Assembly (NCBI RefSeq): GCF_963675165.1
Contig: NC_087377.1
Coordinates: 11,084,632 to 11,148,631 of the forward strand
Length of the DNA: 64,000 nucleotides
Source: Halichondria panicea
Lineage: Eukaryota > Porifera > Demospongiae > Suberitida > Halichondriidae
Direction of reading: 5' to 3'
In this document: positions 33,133-43,549 of the stretch, in pieces
Layout of the letters: the number at the start of each line of letters is the position of its first letter
How positions within the stretch are numbered: position 1 is the first letter of the stretch
Notes under the pieces: model-generated
What the model saw: the letters and a program-made list of their open reading frames with translations, nothing else
The model's database searches: none
What the model was told of the DNA's origin: nothing
Made by a program: the position numbers and the translations under genes

Positions 33133-33919
33133 TCACGTCAGATTCTCGTAAGGTCTATATGGATGTACAGACAAATCCCGTTCGCATGTTTGTTGGCCCA
33201 ACATCCACTTCGGGTTAAGATTTTTTAACCATTGTTGTAAATAGGCTCAAATGATTTTCGATACTTTACTGGTTCTTCTGATCGAATGTCAGCGACAAAA
33301 TGATTGAAGGCATCCTGAAAACCAGCTTTCTTTTGGTAGTCGCAATGCTTTGGGTTAGGTGTTCTAAAACGAGGGTCAGTAACTACTTGTCCATTAAACC
33401 GGATATTCAACCTGACGTTTGTATACTCTTGTGAGTACCACCAGCTCACTGAATCGTACTTCGGTATGTATGGCATGGAAGTATGTAGTCTATCGCTTGA
33501 TAGTGATAGGCAATAAAGAGGCCGTCTATTCTGTATATTTGTATGTATCTTGTGAGTTCACAATCCAATCGCTCGGGAAGAATTTTTTTAGGGAAATAGT
33601 TTCGATTGGAATCACCGAGGATGACAACTACAGCAGGTTGAAACATCTTAAGAGATTCCTCATACTTCCTAAATGGATTCGTTGTATTTTTATCCACCGG
33701 TATCAGTTGAACATCGTCGTCCGTGAAAATGTAGTAGATGTACTTTTCTTTCCTTTTCTTGGCTGCTTCGTAAAGCAAGTTTCTTCCAGTAGTCCAGGTT
33801 ACAGACTTACTAGAATTGAATATGTATTGGACATGAGGCAATGATGTGTCAGCGCACTTCGTTCTGTAACTGAGGATGATGACATCACACTGACATGCTT
33901 CAGAGTCACCAATCACTTC
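33133..33919 (-). pseudogene. Truncated, frameshifted DDD-protein copy
   Basis: Matches the lumenal domain of C1-C3 from GDSEACQCDV to the RPYENLT end (stop TGA). The DDD is kept (YIFTDDDV). It has a 5-bp insertion at about 33473-33477 and a 1-bp deletion near 33236. The N-terminal anchor and stalk are gone: at 33920 the sequence switches to a copy of the 15216-16268 block. Confidence 0.85.
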
Positions 33920-33940
33920 AGCAGTTCTTTGGCATAATTA

Positions 33941-34127
33941 TACCGTATAGCGGGTAATTTTCGTGGGACAAAATATTCGTGGTTCAGCAATATTGAGACA
34001 TTTCGGAGGTAACATTTTGTGGTAGCTGCTTGCACTGCAGGATTCGTGGGTAAAATATTCGTGGTCAGACCTCCAACCACGAAAACCACGAATATTTTGC
34101 CCCACGAAAATTACCTGCTCTACGGTA
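33941..34127. repeat. Fold-back MITE in duplicated block
   Basis: A copy of 15235-15442 with a roughly 20-bp deletion around the centre. It moved here as part of the larger block rather than by its own transposition. Confidence 0.75.
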
Positions 34128-34317
34128 GTTAGATCTAGATCTACTGCTGTGCATTATTGACCACAATCATAGTTAAAATGCTGACATTTTTCTGTTTCAC
34201 TCTATAATTATACTCTATATAATTATTATAGAATACTTGCAGCTTCACTACACGCTGGTGTTAAACATGAGAATTTCACTCTGTCTCTGTACACTTCAGA
34301 CAGATTATTAGTTTTGT

Positions 34318-34397
34318 GTGTACATGGTGTGTGTGTGTGTGTGTGTGTGTGCGTGCGTGCGTGCGTGTGTGTGCGTGTGTGCGTGTGTGTGTGTGTG

Positions 34398-34435
<38 letters not shown>

Positions 34436-34483
34436 CACGCGCGGGTGTGTGTGTGTGCAGGTGTGCGTGCGTGCGTGTGTGTG
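34318..34483. repeat. (GT)n microsatellite
   Basis: About 165 bp of GT with CGTG and GCGCGCAC interruptions, twice the length of the array at 15631-15712 in the parent block. The open frames across it are artefacts. Confidence 0.9.
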
Positions 34484-34518
34484 GTGGCTCCAATGTAATA
34501 AATGTATACTCCCTACAG

Positions 34519-34562
34519 ATTCTCTACCAGATGAGCTACATATGGAAAGTTTTCATGTCTAA
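34519..34562 (+). pseudogene. Orphan copy of gene B terminal exon
   Basis: It encodes the same last residues ([10 protein letters not shown] stop) with an intact acceptor, but no upstream tail exon accompanies it. The neighbours are a minus-strand pseudogene and repeats. Confidence 0.75.
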
Positions 34563-36278
34563 AGTGGCTTATCTGATGTTTTACATGTAAGAACTGTATA
34601 ACGAGAGTACGTTTCATCCAGTATAATTATTGGATACCTTTTCAATTCAGCCACACATAATTTTTGTACATTACCAATAATTATATCAGCATGCATTTCT
34701 GACTGTGAACGATGTGGTCGTGTTTGTGTCACACAAACAATTATTTTGACGGTTATATAAGTATATTATGTGTCACTCCGTCCTTCAAAAACAATAGTGA
34801 GGTTATAGTGCTACAAGCATGAAACTACCATAGGAAGTAGTAGTTGTAATGACTAAATAAAAGAACTTCCTCACGTATATCGATTGAAGCGAGTATAGAG
34901 GTATAAACACTGCACCAGAGAAAACCGCCATTGGGGTAAGCAAGTGCCTCATAATTTCAGTATCAGTAGCAGGCTAGAAGCATTTTGTAGAAGTGCAATG
35001 ACCATAATACATGAGCATGACTCATAATGCTGGCATAATTATAGAGGTGCCATGGCTGCATTTCAGAAATAAAATAGCGGTCCTGCCTCGAATGTAGTAA
35101 CTGATTTTGTGGTTCTGCTCAAGGATAATGAATCATCTGCCAAACCACACCCAAAACGTCATATGCATGCTGCAGAGAGGCTGCTATTTTGGAAAAATTA
35201 AATCCGCGAAAACCTTTCGAACGGGTATTCCGCGAATGTTTATACCCTCGAAGTATACCCGCTATGCGTCTGATTGGCTAAAGGTGTGTTTTATCCAACT
35301 TTAGTTAGAAAATCATGGAGTCCAAGATCGACAATCATGTACTTCACTTAGACAATCATGCACGTAGCAAAGATTGATAAGAACATTCAATGGCTAGCTA
35401 ATAGACTCATGGGTGCATGCTATGATCTATATTGCTTCAACACTGTTCAGGAAGTTTCCACGTGATTTAGAAGGGTTTAATAGTAGAACTCTCACTACGT
35501 TCGGGATACTACAGCCAGCCCTTTGATTTGGGAATCTAAATCATGTAGAAACTTCCTAAACAGTGTCTAACGATTATGTATAGGGTTACCCAATAATCTT
35601 GTACCTACCATTGACGCCTTACGGCGTCATAAATAGATGCCCAGTACTGCGTTCATCAGAAATGTCACTGAGTGACAGAGAACACGCAAAATTTCTAAAG
35701 GTGTGTTTTGTCAAGGCATATCCTAAATCGAGGCATGTCGTAAAGCGTAAGTTTTTGTGCCCCCTTGCTAAATGTGCCCTTCTTAAGGGGCCGTGCCGCC
35801 TCACCTTGTTTTCTAGTTTGAGTATACTGTACTGTGCTGCCTACCTTGTTTTCTAGTTTGAGTATACTGTACTGTACCTCTGAGACGTTATACTTAAACT
35901 TCAAGGCTGTCGAAAACATTAAGGATCCCCTGCACGCTTCGACCATTATTTGCATTTGCAAAAGGAGAGGGGTTTCACAAGAGTATTGGGAGTGGTTGGG
36001 TTTACCAACAGGGGAAAAATGGGCCGAAATTGAGGTCAAAGATCATAGGGTGAGAGCTTGTTGCAAAAATCTGCACGTGAATCGGGCGAGGTATATATAT
36101 AGCAGAGACTTAATAATTTGTCTTTTGGCTGAAAGATTAAAATACTAAAATTATCATAGGACAAAGGTCAATTTCTAGTGACGGAGGCAGGAAAGGAAGA
36201 AATTTAACCGTGACACGCATGGGCCGGGCATTTACGTATGCGTTTCCAATCCCTCTCCTCTACTATCTATGAGCTAGC
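34563..36278. other. Repeat-rich stretch
   Basis: To 35043 it is the 3' flank of the duplicated block; to about 35400 it matches 17478-18060. A MITE lies at 35441-35565. At 35822-35877 a 27-bp unit containing CCTTGTTTTCTAGTTTGAGT is partly repeated. 36020-36100 shares GCACGTGAATCGGGCGAGGT with 21080-21140 (inverted). The open frame at 35834-36148 has no recognisable domain. Confidence 0.45.
35441..35565. repeat. MITE with CACTGTTCAGGA ends
   Basis: CACTGTTCAGGAAGTTTC and complementary GAAACTTCCTAAACAGTG ends. The interior carries ACGTTCGGGATACT and GAATCTAAATCATG. Same family as 22382-22490 and 61972-62104. Confidence 0.75.
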
Positions 36279-37046
36279 CATAGATTGAAAAGGAAGGGGA
36301 TTGGAAACGAAAATTTTTGCGTGAAACACTCCGCGTTATAGGGCGTGGCTAAAACTACAAAGGGATTATTTTATAGTCAGCATGCTCATTACCTGTCTTG
36401 GCTGCCATACAATGTGCTGTACATAGAAATGGTGAAATTGATCACTTTTAATGTTGAATATTCTAAAAAGTAAAGAGAATATAGCTCTAAAAGGTCGACT
36501 AAGCAACGCAACCACTATCACTAAACAAATACATGCTATAAAAGAAGGAATAGCCCTTACTATGAAGTCGTGAGAGGTCAAGGCCCGTGGTGTGTCTAAA
36601 AGTATACTAAAGCAGTTTGAAGGACTATACTGCAAACGTTTATGAACAGTAAAGCTTATCCATGGCATGAAACCATTCTATATAGCACTTAGATACATAA
36701 TAACCAAGTCAAGCAATGTCTTTTGCTGTTTTAGGCTTCGCAGCAGGGAAAGAGAAAAGTTGACATGGAGTAATTCAAGCTATACTCAACAAAAATTAAA
36801 AACAGAGTAAAGACAGCGGGCTTAGACAAGTTAGAGCTTGTCAGTGGTGTAAATTTACTTCTCTAGAGTAACCTCCCAGCCTCTGAGTGATTGCTAGTGG
36901 ATAGGAGAGCTAGAAACAGTTGAAATACAACCAGAGTACGGTCAAAACAAAAATAATCGCGATCGCGAAATCATAACGCGGAGTGTTTCAACCATTTACA
37001 CAGGGGAGGCCTGGTCGTTTCCAATCCCCTTCCTTTTCAATCTATG
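36279..37046. repeat. 768-bp TIR element
   Basis: 31-bp inverted ends starting CATAGATTGAAAAGGAAGGG, flanked by AGCTAGC at 36272-36278 and 37047-37053. Further in, GTGAAACACTCCGCGTTAT and its complement are also inverted. The interior shows no transposase. The larger relative at 56410-57589 has the flanking pair GTATAAC/GTATAAT, supporting a 7-bp duplication, though AGCTAGC is low complexity. Confidence 0.7.
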
Positions 37047-37229
37047 AGCTAGCTAAGCAAGTACCTTGACTTCTTCTTGACACGTGACATCAATTGCAAT
37101 GAATAACATTAATATTGATCACGAATACTACATAATCTACATCATCTACATTACATGTTGGTAATGAATAAAATTAATGTTATCAGTGCCTGACCCAGGC
37201 CTTAACTACACAGAGTATATATAGCTCCT

Positions 37230-37624
37230 TTTAAAAGAGCTGTGTCTCATAATAGTACTCTCTTTTACTCTACTTCTGGGTAGCTATAGGACTAATGTCC
37301 CTCCCATGTTTTGTCCGCCCTGAAATTTGGCTGGGGGAAGTTATACGTTGACACTTATCTCTATTATGTTAATTGATGTACTTCATATAAAGCAAACGAC
37401 TATACATGCAAGCCAAATTAACCCGAAGACTTATACTTATATAAACACAGAAGACCCAAAAATAACTCTATAGTATGACCTCCACTCCAACAAAGTTGCA
37501 TATAATTCTCATGTTTATAATAATATAAAGTACACGAAATAGTGCATGCGAAAGAATGTGACGCAAAAATAAAATGCACAGTATATAATTATGATATAAT
37601 TATGTGGTATATAAAGTTTATATT
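37230..37624. repeat. Downstream flank shared by C1 and C2
   Basis: Matches 26650-27165 closely (CATAATAGTACTCTCTTTTA, CCCATGTTTTGTCCGCCCTG), so C1 and C2 arose by duplication of a block of at least 1.7 kb. It contains the empty site for the MITE at 26894-27003. Confidence 0.8.
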
Positions 37625-38719
37625 TTAAGTCAGATTCTCGTAAGGTCTATATGGATGTACAGAGAGATCACGTTTGCATGTTTGTTGGCCCAACAGAAAC
37701 TTCGAGTTAATATTCAGTGTTAACCATTGTTGTAAAATAGGCTCAACTGAATTTCGATACTTTTCTGGTTCTTCTGATCGAATGTCAGCGACAAATTGAT
37801 TGAAGGCATCCTGACCAGGATACTTTTGTACGTAACTGCGATGCTTTGGGTTAGGTGTTATAAAACGAGGGTCAGTAACTACTTGTCCATTAAGTCGGAT
37901 ATTCAACACGACGTTTGTATACTCTTGTGAGTACCACCAGCTCACTGAATCATACCTCGGTTCGTACGGAAGTATGAAGTCTATCACTTGATAGTGATAG
38001 GCAATAAAGAGGCCATCTATTCTATATATTTGTAAGTATCCTGTGACTTCACAATTTGATCGCTCGGAAATAATTTTTTTAGGGAATTTACATCGCCCGG
38101 AATCGTCAAGGATGATAACTACAGCGGGTTGAAAGGTTTTGAGAGATTTCTCGTACATCCTAAATGGATTCTGTGTACTCCTTTTATCTACTGGTATTAG
38201 TCGAACATCGTCATCCATGAAAATGTAGTGGATGTACTTTTCTTTCCTTTCTTTAGCTGTTTTGTAAAGCAAGTTTCTTCCGGTAGTCCAGGTTTTACTA
38301 GAGTTGAATATGTATTGGACATGAGGCAATGACGTGTCAGCGCACTTCGTCTTGTAACTGAGGATAATGACATCACACTGACATGCTTCAGAGTCACCAA
38401 TCACTTTGGGAGACTTTAGATAAGTTGGAATACAGTTTTCTGTTTGTGTTAGATAGATGAAGCGAGTTGGTGCAACCACAGTGGAGAGTTTTGTTTGAAT
38501 AGCTTTGACCTGTTCAGTCGGTACCTTCTTTGAGTGTTCAATATCGTTAGTTGGGACCACAGAGGTGAGTTTTTTTTCAATAGCATTGACCTGTTCAGTC
38601 GTGGCCTGCTCATTCATGTCCGCCTTGGAGTGTAAGTATTGGAAATACCATATATACACTGTGATTACAAGCAAAACAAATAATACTACTAACTTATTAA
38701 AATTGATTGGATTCACCAT
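37625..38719 (-). CDS. C2: type II membrane glycosyltransferase-like protein
   Basis: An intronless ORF of 364 residues, closest to C1. It has an N-terminal hydrophobic anchor (VVLFVLLVITVYIWYF), a stalk with about two repeat units (TTEQVNAIE, VPTEQVKAIQ), CDVIILSYKTKC, YIFMDDDV, SWWYSQEYTN and the ending HPYRPYENLT. All motifs of C1 are kept. The anchor and stalk differ most, while the catalytic-type domain is nearly identical, which suggests purifying selection or recent conversion. Enzyme activity is inferred from the DDD motif and type II topology only. Confidence 0.8.
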   Translation of the reverse strand: MVNPINFNKLVVLFVLLVITVYIWYFQYLHSKADMNEQATTEQVNAIEKKLTSVVPTNDIEHSKKVPTEQVKAIQTKLSTVVAPTRFIYLTQTENCIPTYLKSPKVIGDSEACQCDVIILSYKTKCADTSLPHVQYIFNSSKTWTTGRNLLYKTAKERKEKYIHYIFMDDDVRLIPVDKRSTQNPFRMYEKSLKTFQPAVVIILDDSGRCKFPKKIISERSNCEVTGYLQIYRIDGLFIAYHYQVIDFILPYEPRYDSVSWWYSQEYTNVVLNIRLNGQVVTDPRFITPNPKHRSYVQKYPGQDAFNQFVADIRSEEPEKYRNSVEPILQQWLTLNINSKFLLGQQTCKRDLSVHPYRPYENLT

Positions 38720-38835
38720 TCTTAACTTAGACTTAAAACTAACTTAGTTTCCAGTTTTCGATAACCGTAATACTAGAAAACTAACTGACAACAGCATAGC
38801 TAGCTAGATTCCACGAAAGAAAGGGATAGGCAACG

Positions 38836-39604
38836 CCCCAGAGGAGGTAGACTCGCAAGCCACTCCCTTTTCTCTGATTGGACAGGGGCGGGAGAAAAGG
38901 GACTGGTGACTCTGGGCTACAGCTTGTGTAAATCAGGAATGCTATTAAATATTAATGTCACGTGCAAATTATCCAATTTATTCTGATGCGTCAAAAGCTA
39001 AAGACACACAGAAGACAAGTATACAGATCTATCTAGCCAGCCTTTTGATTTTATAGATCCTTGTACCAGTGTCTGTTGTGCCACAACTTGTGGATTAGCA
39101 TGGAACAGCTGATGAACGTAGAAATCTTGGCAGTCCTTCTTTGAACCGAGGAGTGGCAGCGATTTAAGACAGCTTGTACAAGTCTGACTACTCTCAATTC
39201 AACTGCTGCCGTCTGCCATTATCTGTCTTGTATTGTACAGGTTATTAAAAGCTTTAGGCAACCAATGACTTTCGGCTGCCAGTTCTCATCACGTAAAACT
39301 AAAACAAGCTAATCTCTGCTGGTGTCTTAGATGACTATATCCTAGCTGAATGCCTGATGATGTTATTACTCCATCATCTTCTCTTTTCTAGCACTAGCAT
39401 CCATTCTTAAACTGTAGCTAAGAAGCCCGCGATCACTTTTGCGGCTACGCAATTCTACTTAACCTCACGCAATTTTTGGATCACGTGGAAAAATCAATGA
39501 ATAATCTCTACCCAAATTCTGGTAGAGACACAAAATGTGTCCCAGAGTCATTTTCTCCCGCCCCCGTCCAATCAGAGAAAAGGGAGTGGCTTGCGAGTCT
39601 ACAG
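38836..39604. repeat. Inverted pair of an 80-bp repeat
   Basis: GTAGACTCGCAAGCCACTCC ... GACTCTGGG at about 38845-38915 is the complement of 39542-39602. The roughly 620 bp between has no gene. It may be one composite TIR element or two insertions in opposite orientation; the right arm is interrupted by the insertion at 39614. Confidence 0.55.
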
Positions 39605-39613
39605 AGGAGGGAG

Positions 39614-39930
39614 TAGTTGGGCGGAGCCCGACCGTCCCTGACGGGAGGTCGGGTTGCAAGCCTATCTGGAATTTGTTCTGCGCATTATGTAGTACTGCTA
39701 TGAATATTATTATTCTCAAGTGGGTGTTAACCGACTTGATGACGTGTAAACCACAGGATGGCACAGCAATACTGCATGTGGTTTTGCAGCTAGATGCAAG
39801 CGGAAGTGTAACCAAGCCACGTGAAAAATGCTGCAATCTGATAGGGCGCCACTATAATGGCGCTAGAACAAATCCCAGATAGGCTTGCAACCCGACCTCC
39901 CGTCAGGGACGGTCGGGCTCCGCCCAACTA
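39614..39930. repeat. 317-bp MITE with about 50-bp TIRs and 9-bp duplication
   Basis: Ends TAGTTGGGCGGAGCCCGACC and the exact complement, about 50 bp each. It is flanked by AGGAGGGAG at 39605-39613 and 39931-39939. The G+C-rich arms contrast with the AT-rich surroundings. Long TIRs and the 9-bp duplication suggest a Mutator-like origin. Confidence 0.85.
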
Positions 39931-39959
39931 AGGAGGGAGGACACGATTAACCTTAGCTC

Positions 39960-40542
39960 TAATTAGCTAATTATCGCGACCTTTTAATTACATTCTTTGA
40001 ACGATTCATCTTTTCTTTCTTTATAACCTCTACATATTGGACACAAGAGCTAGAGCCTTTTCTCCTACTGGAGGTACCCCTATGGCCAAGTTGTCAGGAC
40101 CTGAAGGTAATAGGACCTATAAGAAGCACCTCAAGTACTCCTATCTCTAAGATCCCTGTGAGAAGCATCCCAGGCACTCTGATCTTGTCTCTGTGAGAAG
40201 CACTCTTGATCCTGGAGACAGGATCCCTATGAGGAGCACCCCAGGCACTCCTGTCTCCAAGATCCCTGTGAGAAGCACCCCAGGCACTCCTGTCTCTGTG
40301 ATAAAGCTGCAACATGGAATTGTTTAGTTCAGAGTGTCTCCAACATGAAGAACATCAATGACACTAACAGTCTCAGCTTCTAGCACCCCTTTATTTGTAT
40401 GGTTTGCTCTGTGCCTGCAAGAATTGCCTGTCACTCATACTACAGTACTGTTCTGTGTGTCCCAATATGTAGAGGTTATAAAGAAAGAAAAGATGAATCG
40501 TTCAAAGAATGTAATTAAAAGGTCGCGATAATTAGCTAATTA
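39960..40542. repeat. 583-bp fold-back element with 84-bp arms
   Basis: The left arm 39960-40043 and right arm 40458-40542 are inverted copies differing by about one base. Each end begins with TAATTAGCTAATTA, itself a perfect palindrome. The loop (40100-40310) holds four to five units of a roughly 40-bp repeat (GAAGCACCCCAGGCACTCCT). No protein is encoded and the class is unknown. Confidence 0.8.
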
Positions 40543-40844
40543 CTGCTATCAACATGTTCACATTTTAAAGTGCTATATAGGAGTAGGATTTACTGCATAT
40601 AATTATAGCTGCTAGATTTATAGTACACAGTCAGCACTGGGCCAATTTTTGATTTGATACTGCAAGTAAAGAAACCACTCAAGTAGTCCAGTTTACATTG
40701 TGGGTTAACATTGTGGTTTACCATTTGTGTGCGTGTGCATGTGTGTTGCAAAGGTGCTTAAACTGCTGTACTTGCTATGGCCTGCAAAATGCAAACTGTA
40801 ACTGGTTTTAATTTGGCAATTTCAAAACTGCCAAATTAGTGGAC

Positions 40845-41045
40845 CTAATTGCTGTAGTTGAATTGAATTCAATAATCGATTATCAAAAATTGAATTTCAA
40901 TATTAATCGATTATCAAAAATCGAATTTCAATAATCGATTATCAGATCGATTGTCAAAGATCGTTCACCTGTAAATCGAAAATCAACTGTAAAAAATCAA
41001 CTGTAAAAAATCGATTATTAAAAATCAATCTTCAAAAATCGATTT
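40845..41045. repeat. Degenerate AATCGATTATCAAAAA tandem repeat
   Basis: Around ten loose copies of AATCGATTATCAAAA-like 15-25 bp units on AT-rich background, directly before the helicase-like fragment. Confidence 0.65.
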
Positions 41046-41285
41046 TATATTGGATGCACGCCTATCAGATTCTGCCTGAATTTTGTCACAAACGGCGTTC
41101 CATAGAAAGCAGATGGACTTGCTCTGGGACTTGCCATAGCCGGTCTGTACGGTACCCACATAAACACCAGCGTACAGACACTTCAACGCCTCCAGCTGCT
41201 TGTCTTTCAAGACTAGACCTGGTTTTCCAACACAGGATAAAGCGTACGCGAGAGCAGAAGAGAAGGTAGCAGCCATTACATACAC
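41025..41285 (-). pseudogene. RecQ-like DNA helicase fragment
   Basis: The minus-strand frame gives LKDKQLEALKCLYAG followed by QTGYGKS, resembling the start of a RecQ-family helicase domain (Q-motif region, then Walker A T-G-x-G-K-S). The order and spacing fit, but the stretch between (VYVGTV) departs from the usual form. No later helicase motif follows: the frame runs into the AT-rich repeat. Either a lone exon or a dead fragment. Confidence 0.5.
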
Positions 41286-41344
41286 AACTTGGATCCTGGA
41301 CTAGAGTTCTTTTTTCAATGACATCATTATAAATGAAACGGATA

Positions 41345-41900
41345 TCAATGTTTTACAACTAAATGCGGAATAAGAATACTGATAAATATACTACAATTTA
41401 CGATTACCAAGATTCTTGGTAATTCTGGCGCATGCGTAAACAGTGTATACCAGGCCGCCTTTCTCAGGGGCCTGGAATCGAGGCTACTAGTCAACCACAT
41501 AAACCACATTTTTTCGAACTTCATTTCACGTGCTTTAGCATCTAAATCCACCCTCACTAGATCAGTTTTCTCATGGGCGTCTAGCCATGCATTCACAGCA
41601 GTCGGGGCTAACAACCTGATCAAAAGGAATTTTATTAAAGTTTATAGCAGTGACGACATGGTTTGTGCGGACTTTGTTTGGGATGTCAGGCTTGGCCACA
41701 TTTCTTTCAACTCGCGTGAAGATACCTCAACTCTATCTGCTGCGATTAACTTTAAGTTGGACTAAATATTCTTGCACTATAGTTCTATACTATTACTATA
41801 TACATGTAATATAATATGTACACCTATTCCTGGTGTGTTCAATGATAATTATTATTATTATTATTGAAGCCATAATTGACCACATAACTTCTAGGGACAA
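41345..41900. other. Intergenic with TIR-like block
   Basis: Contains GGCCTGGAATCGAGGCTACT at 41471-41490, part of the AGCCTCGATTCCAGGCC terminus seen across the window. The minus-strand frame 41345-41623 has no domain I recognise. A (TTA)n tract lies at 41849-41864. Confidence 0.4.
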
Positions 41901-41996
41901 ACTCAATGCGAAGTTATTACACTACTAAAAATAAATACACAAAAATGAATACTTGTATACTGTAGTAAATGTGTAGTCAATTTTAGGATTTTATTT

Positions 41997-43064
41997 TTAA
42001 GTCAGATTCTCGTACGGTCTATATGGATGTACAGACAAATCACGTTTGCATGTTTGTTGGCCCAACATCCATTTTGGGTTAAGATTTGTTAACCATTGCT
42101 GTAAAATAGGCTCAAATGATTTTCGATACTTTTCTGGTTCTTCTGACCGAACATCAGCGACAAAAGAATCGAAGGCATCCTGATAAGGCGGTCTCTTTTG
42201 GTAGTCACGATGCTTTGGGTTAGGTGCTCTAAAACGAGGGTCAGTAACTACCTGTCCATTAAACCGGATATTCATTCTGACGTTCGTATACTCTTGTGAG
42301 TACCACCAGCTCACTGAATCGTACTTCGGTATGTATGGAAGTATGTAGTCTATCGCTTGATAGTGATAGGCAATAAAGAGGCCGTCTATTCTATATATTT
42401 GTATGTATACCGTGAGTTCACAATCCAATCGCTCGGGAAAAATTTGTTTAGGGAAATAGTTTCGATTGGAATTATCAAGGATGACAACTACAGCGGGTTG
42501 ATAGATCTTGAGAGATTCCTCATACTTCCTAAATGGACTCATTGTACTTATATCCACTGGTGATAGTTTAACATCATCGTCCATGAAAATGTAATAGATG
42601 TACTTTTCTTTTCTTTCTTTGGCTGCTTCATAAAGCAAGTTTCTTCCAGTAGTCCAGGTTATAGACTTACTAGAGTTGAATATGTATTGGACATGAGGCA
42701 ATGACGTGTCAGTGCACTTCGTTTTGTAACTGAGGATGATGACATCACACTGACACGCTTTAGAGTCACCAATCACTTTAGGAGACTTTAGATAGGTTGG
42801 AATACAGTTTTCTGTTTGTGTTAGATAGATAAAGCGAGTTGGTGCAACCACCGTGGAGAGGTTTGTTTCAATAGCTTTGACCTGTTGAGTCGTTACCTCC
42901 TTTGAGTGTTCAGCTTGCTCGGTCATGACTTCCAATTCCGTGAAGCGTAATTGAAATCCGCGTACGTTTGGAAAATACCATACCACTGTGCATGTGACGC
43001 TGACAACAAGCAAAACAAATAGTAGTATCATGGTCACCTTTGTAGATTTGAGCTGATTCACCAT
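41997..43064 (-). CDS. C3: type II membrane glycosyltransferase-like protein
   Basis: An intronless ORF of 355 residues with the family layout: anchor (VTMILLFVLLVVSVTCTVVWYF), a stalk with a single repeat unit (EVTTQQVKAIET), CDVIILSYKTKC, YIFMDDDV, SWWYSQEYTN and the HPYRPYENLT end. It is more diverged from C1 and C2 than they are from each other (for example KSITWTTG, NRNYFPKQI) and groups with the pseudogene at 33133-33919, which shares NRNYFPK. Its 3' flank was also copied to 29260-29400. Function is inferred from the DDD motif and topology. Confidence 0.8.
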   Translation of the reverse strand: MVNQLKSTKVTMILLFVLLVVSVTCTVVWYFPNVRGFQLRFTELEVMTEQAEHSKEVTTQQVKAIETNLSTVVAPTRFIYLTQTENCIPTYLKSPKVIGDSKACQCDVIILSYKTKCTDTSLPHVQYIFNSSKSITWTTGRNLLYEAAKERKEKYIYYIFMDDDVKLSPVDISTMSPFRKYEESLKIYQPAVVVILDNSNRNYFPKQIFPERLDCELTVYIQIYRIDGLFIAYHYQAIDYILPYIPKYDSVSWWYSQEYTNVRMNIRFNGQVVTDPRFRAPNPKHRDYQKRPPYQDAFDSFVADVRSEEPEKYRKSFEPILQQWLTNLNPKWMLGQQTCKRDLSVHPYRPYENLT

Positions 43065-43214
43065 TCTTAGCCTAGTTTCCAGGTTTTCTTTTCGCTGTGA
43101 CTATTCTTACGGGTACGGCACTGTATAAAGGCTACTTACACTTATGGCAAGGTGAACTTTCACTTTCACCTCTGACCGTAATAATAATTTATGCGCATGC
43201 GCTATAATAGATGA

Positions 43215-43542
43215 GTTAATAATCAATACACAACAATGACAGGATCTACAAAACCAGTGCTTGCTTTTAGGAGCGTTCTTCAATCCAACACACTTCAAGT
43301 GCATGAAACCATCCAAGACAACTATCACAGCCAATGCTTTCACTTGTAGATAAATCAATGCAGCATATTGAGCAAGTCCAATTCCCATGAACAAGCAAAG
43401 TATCTATGCTATTATGAAGTAAACTCCAGCCGTCAAAAGTGAAGTATTTTTTGATTTGAGTAATGCAAACATTGTCATCCAAGCACTTTTGTTCGCTATA
43501 TTCCCAGTTCAACAGAGCACCTACTTTGTGTTGATGATGCAT
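43215..43542 (-). pseudogene. PHD-finger fragment broken by a 4-bp insertion
   Basis: Minus-strand frames give WTCSICCIDLS, IGCDSCLGWFH and, in the next frame, LKCVGLKNAPKSKHWFCRSC. Together they supply the C4HC3 ligands of a PHD zinc finger (C-x2-C, C-x2-C, H-x2-C, C-x2-C). A TGCA insertion at about 43300-43303 splits the two halves. It may be a remnant of a transposon ORF or of a chromatin reader; nothing else of the gene is seen. Confidence 0.55.
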
Positions 43543-43549
43543 TTCCTAG

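Noticed and set aside
35834..36148. 104-codon plus-strand frame
   Set aside because: No recognisable domain and part matches a dispersed fragment near 21100; kept only as a note.
36366..36668. 100-codon hydrophobic minus-strand frame
   Set aside because: Inside the 36279-37046 TIR element; no family recognised and no splice or start context.
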